From assembly GCA_013298445.1 (NCBI GenBank), contig JAAFHQ010000301.1, positions 1-7,268 of the forward strand: a DNA stretch of 7,268 nucleotides. Direction: 5' to 3'. Made by a program: the position numbers and the translations under genes. The stretch's first letter is position 1. Every line of letters starts with the position of its first letter. This document shows, piece by piece, positions 6,094 through 7,268 of this stretch. Source of the stretch: Chitinophagales bacterium (GTDB taxonomy: Bacteria; Bacteroidota; Bacteroidia; Chitinophagales; Saprospiraceae). Below the pieces are notes generated by a model. It worked only from the letters and a program-made list of their open reading frames with translations, ran no database searches and was not told the DNA's origin.

Positions 6094-6754
6094 AGATGAC
6101 GCCAGTTTGAGTTTTGTGACCCGCGACAACCTGGAGATGAATGGGTACAAAATCACCTGCTGTATGGATGGCCGCGAGGCCATGGAGGTGGTCAAAAATG
6201 AACGCTTCGACCTTTGTATCCTGGATGTGATGCTACCCGAAGTGGATGGTTTTACCATCGCGAAGGAAATCCGCAAATACGACGCCGAAGTGCCCATCTT
6301 GTTCCTCAGCGCCAAATCCCTCAAAGAAGACCGCATCGAAGGCCTGCGCATCGGTGGCGATGATTACCTTACCAAACCCTTCAGCATCGAAGAACTGCTG
6401 CTAAAAGTGGAAATATTCCTGCGCCGCCGGCACATGGTGGCCCCTCAAATGCCCAAGATGATCCGTATTGGGCAATACCTTTTTGACTATACCAACCTCA
6501 CCCTGGAGCAAAACGGAGAGCTGCGCCGCCTCACCCAGCGCGAAGCCGACTTATTGCGCTACCTGATGAGCAACCGCGGCCAAGTGATCCGCCGTTCGGC
6601 CATCCTGGAACAGATCTGGGGCGAAGACGATTATTTTTTGGGCCGAAGCCTGGATGTGTTCATTTCCCGACTTCGGAAGTATTTGCAGAAGGACGAAGGG
6701 ATCAAAATTGAGAATGTGCACGGGATTGGGTTTCAGTTTGTGTGCCCGGAGTAA
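6068..6754 (+). CDS. OmpR/PhoB-family response regulator, RprY-like
   Basis: The 228-residue protein is the DNA-binding partner of the kinase encoded just upstream. The receiver domain, about 1-120, has the acidic pair D10/D11, phosphoacceptor D53 in I-L-D-V-M-L-P, S81 at the switch position and K103 in T-K-P-F. A winged helix of the OmpR type spans about 130-226, with L-T-Q-R-E-A-D-L-L-R-Y-L (155-166) and the recognition region R-S-L-D-V-F-I-S-R-L-R-K-Y-L (193-206), ending in a G-I-G-F wing. The ATG at 6068 is chosen because it places the first receiver strand (H-L-L-Y-V-E-D-D) at the N-terminus. Reading open further upstream would add 49 residues that merely run out of frame through the kinase gene. 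A molybdopterin oxidoreductase gene follows after 40 bases on the same strand. The target genes are unknown. Confidence 0.95.
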   Translation: MKAHLLYVEDDASLSFVTRDNLEMNGYKITCCMDGREAMEVVKNERFDLCILDVMLPEVDGFTIAKEIRKYDAEVPILFLSAKSLKEDRIEGLRIGGDDYLTKPFSIEELLLKVEIFLRRRHMVAPQMPKMIRIGQYLFDYTNLTLEQNGELRRLTQREADLLRYLMSNRGQVIRRSAILEQIWGEDDYFLGRSLDVFISRLRKYLQKDEGIKIENVHGIGFQFVCPE

Positions 6755-6794
6755 CTTTCCCCAAAAACCCTTAACTTACCCCAAATCCTCCATC

Positions 6795-7268
6795 ATGTCG
6801 CAACTCCACTACCGCAACTGCAACCTTTGCGAAGCCATGTGTGGCCTTGAGATCAAACTCGAAAATGGCCAGATTACCAGCATTGCTGGCGACAAAAACG
6901 ACCCTTTCAGCCGTGGCCACATTTGCCCCAAGGCCGTTGCCCTCAAAGACATTTACGAAGACCCCAATCGGCTCAAAACGCCGATGAAAAGAACCGCTCA
7001 GGGCTGGCAGGCCATTTCCTGGGCGGAAGCGATGGATGCCGTAGTGGAAGGCATCCAATCCGTTCAACAAAAATACGGCAACAATGCGGTAGCACTCTAC
7101 CAGGGTAATCCCTCCATCCACAACCTGGGTACTACGATGAATTCCCCGGCTTTTGCCAAATCGCTGCGCAGCAAAAACCTGTATTCCGCCACCTCTACCG
7201 ACCAACTGCCGCATCATTACGCCTCCTGGCAGCTGTTTGGGCATCCCTTGCTGATTCCCATTCCGGAC
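6795..7268 (+). CDS. N-terminal part of a molybdopterin-dependent oxidoreductase (formate dehydrogenase-like), cut by window end
   Basis: The first 158 residues are present. C9-x2-C12-x3-C16-x27-C44, followed by P-K, is the binding motif for the N-terminal [4Fe-4S] cluster of the DMSO reductase/formate dehydrogenase superfamily, which carries a bis-molybdopterin guanine dinucleotide cofactor. W71-Q-A-I-S-W-A-E-A is the usual motif at the start of the molybdopterin oxidoreductase domain, and L-Y-Q-G-N-P (101-106) fits its first Rossmann-like strand. No twin-arginine or other signal precedes the cluster motif, so the enzyme should be cytoplasmic. Around 131-142 the sequence S-A-T-S-T-D-Q-L-P-H-H-Y stands where formate dehydrogenases have the loop bearing the Mo-ligating Cys or Sec, and no cysteine is seen. 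The substrate is unknown. It begins 40 bases after the response regulator on the same strand, with no clear ribosome binding site. Confidence 0.9.
   Translation, partial: MSQLHYRNCNLCEAMCGLEIKLENGQITSIAGDKNDPFSRGHICPKAVALKDIYEDPNRLKTPMKRTAQGWQAISWAEAMDAVVEGIQSVQQKYGNNAVALYQGNPSIHNLGTTMNSPAFAKSLRSKNLYSATSTDQLPHHYASWQLFGHPLLIPIPD

Noticed and set aside
5668..6351. 227-codon open frame on the minus strand, antisense to the kinase and regulator
   Set aside because: Both sense genes have complete domain structures with all catalytic motifs. The antisense product is serine/arginine-rich and has no recognisable fold.
6771..7244. 157-codon open frame antisense to the molybdopterin oxidoreductase
   Set aside because: The sense frame has the four-cysteine cluster motif and a family-typical domain start. 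The antisense frame has none.

Overview
The window looks like chromosomal DNA from a member of the Bacteroidota, plausibly the Saprospiria (a Haliscomenobacter-like relative). The reasons are moderate GC content, almost no Shine-Dalgarno sequences ahead of start codons, an RprX/RprY-like two-component pair, an ECF sigma factor followed by a small multi-pass membrane protein, and palindromic dispersed repeats between genes. The taxon is an inference from style and protein resemblance, not from a marker gene.

Layout, left to right. Positions 1-134 hold the C-terminal end of a SnoaL/DUF4440-like protein on the plus strand. Positions 135-396 contain no gene; they carry a nested set of inverted repeats between two convergent genes. 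On the minus strand lies a Tat-exported HisC-like aminotransferase (397-1530). Further along the same strand is a likely three-gene operon, read right to left: ECF sigma factor (3743-3255), four-helix membrane protein (3248-2628) and alpha/beta hydrolase (2571-1663). A 137-base divergent intergenic region separates this from plus-strand genes: lgt (3881-4693), a long imperfect hairpin built partly from 7-base tandem repeats (4693-4762), a sensor histidine kinase (4774-6093), its OmpR-family response regulator (6068-6754, overlapping the kinase by 26 bases), and the first 158 codons of a molybdopterin oxidoreductase (6795 to the window end).

How the genes may work together. Several products act at the cell envelope. 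Lgt performs the first step of lipoprotein maturation. The kinase and regulator form a membrane sensor and transcription factor pair. The sigma factor and the membrane protein next to it look like an envelope-signal regulator and its candidate membrane partner. The aminotransferase is predicted to act outside the cytoplasm. Nothing in the sequence proves a common pathway.

I do not see a clearly new multi-gene system. The points most worth following up are the REP-doublet-like element at 157-350, the Tat signal on a HisC-fold enzyme, the sigma factor/membrane protein pair without a recognisable anti-sigma domain, and the atypical active-site region of the molybdenum enzyme.
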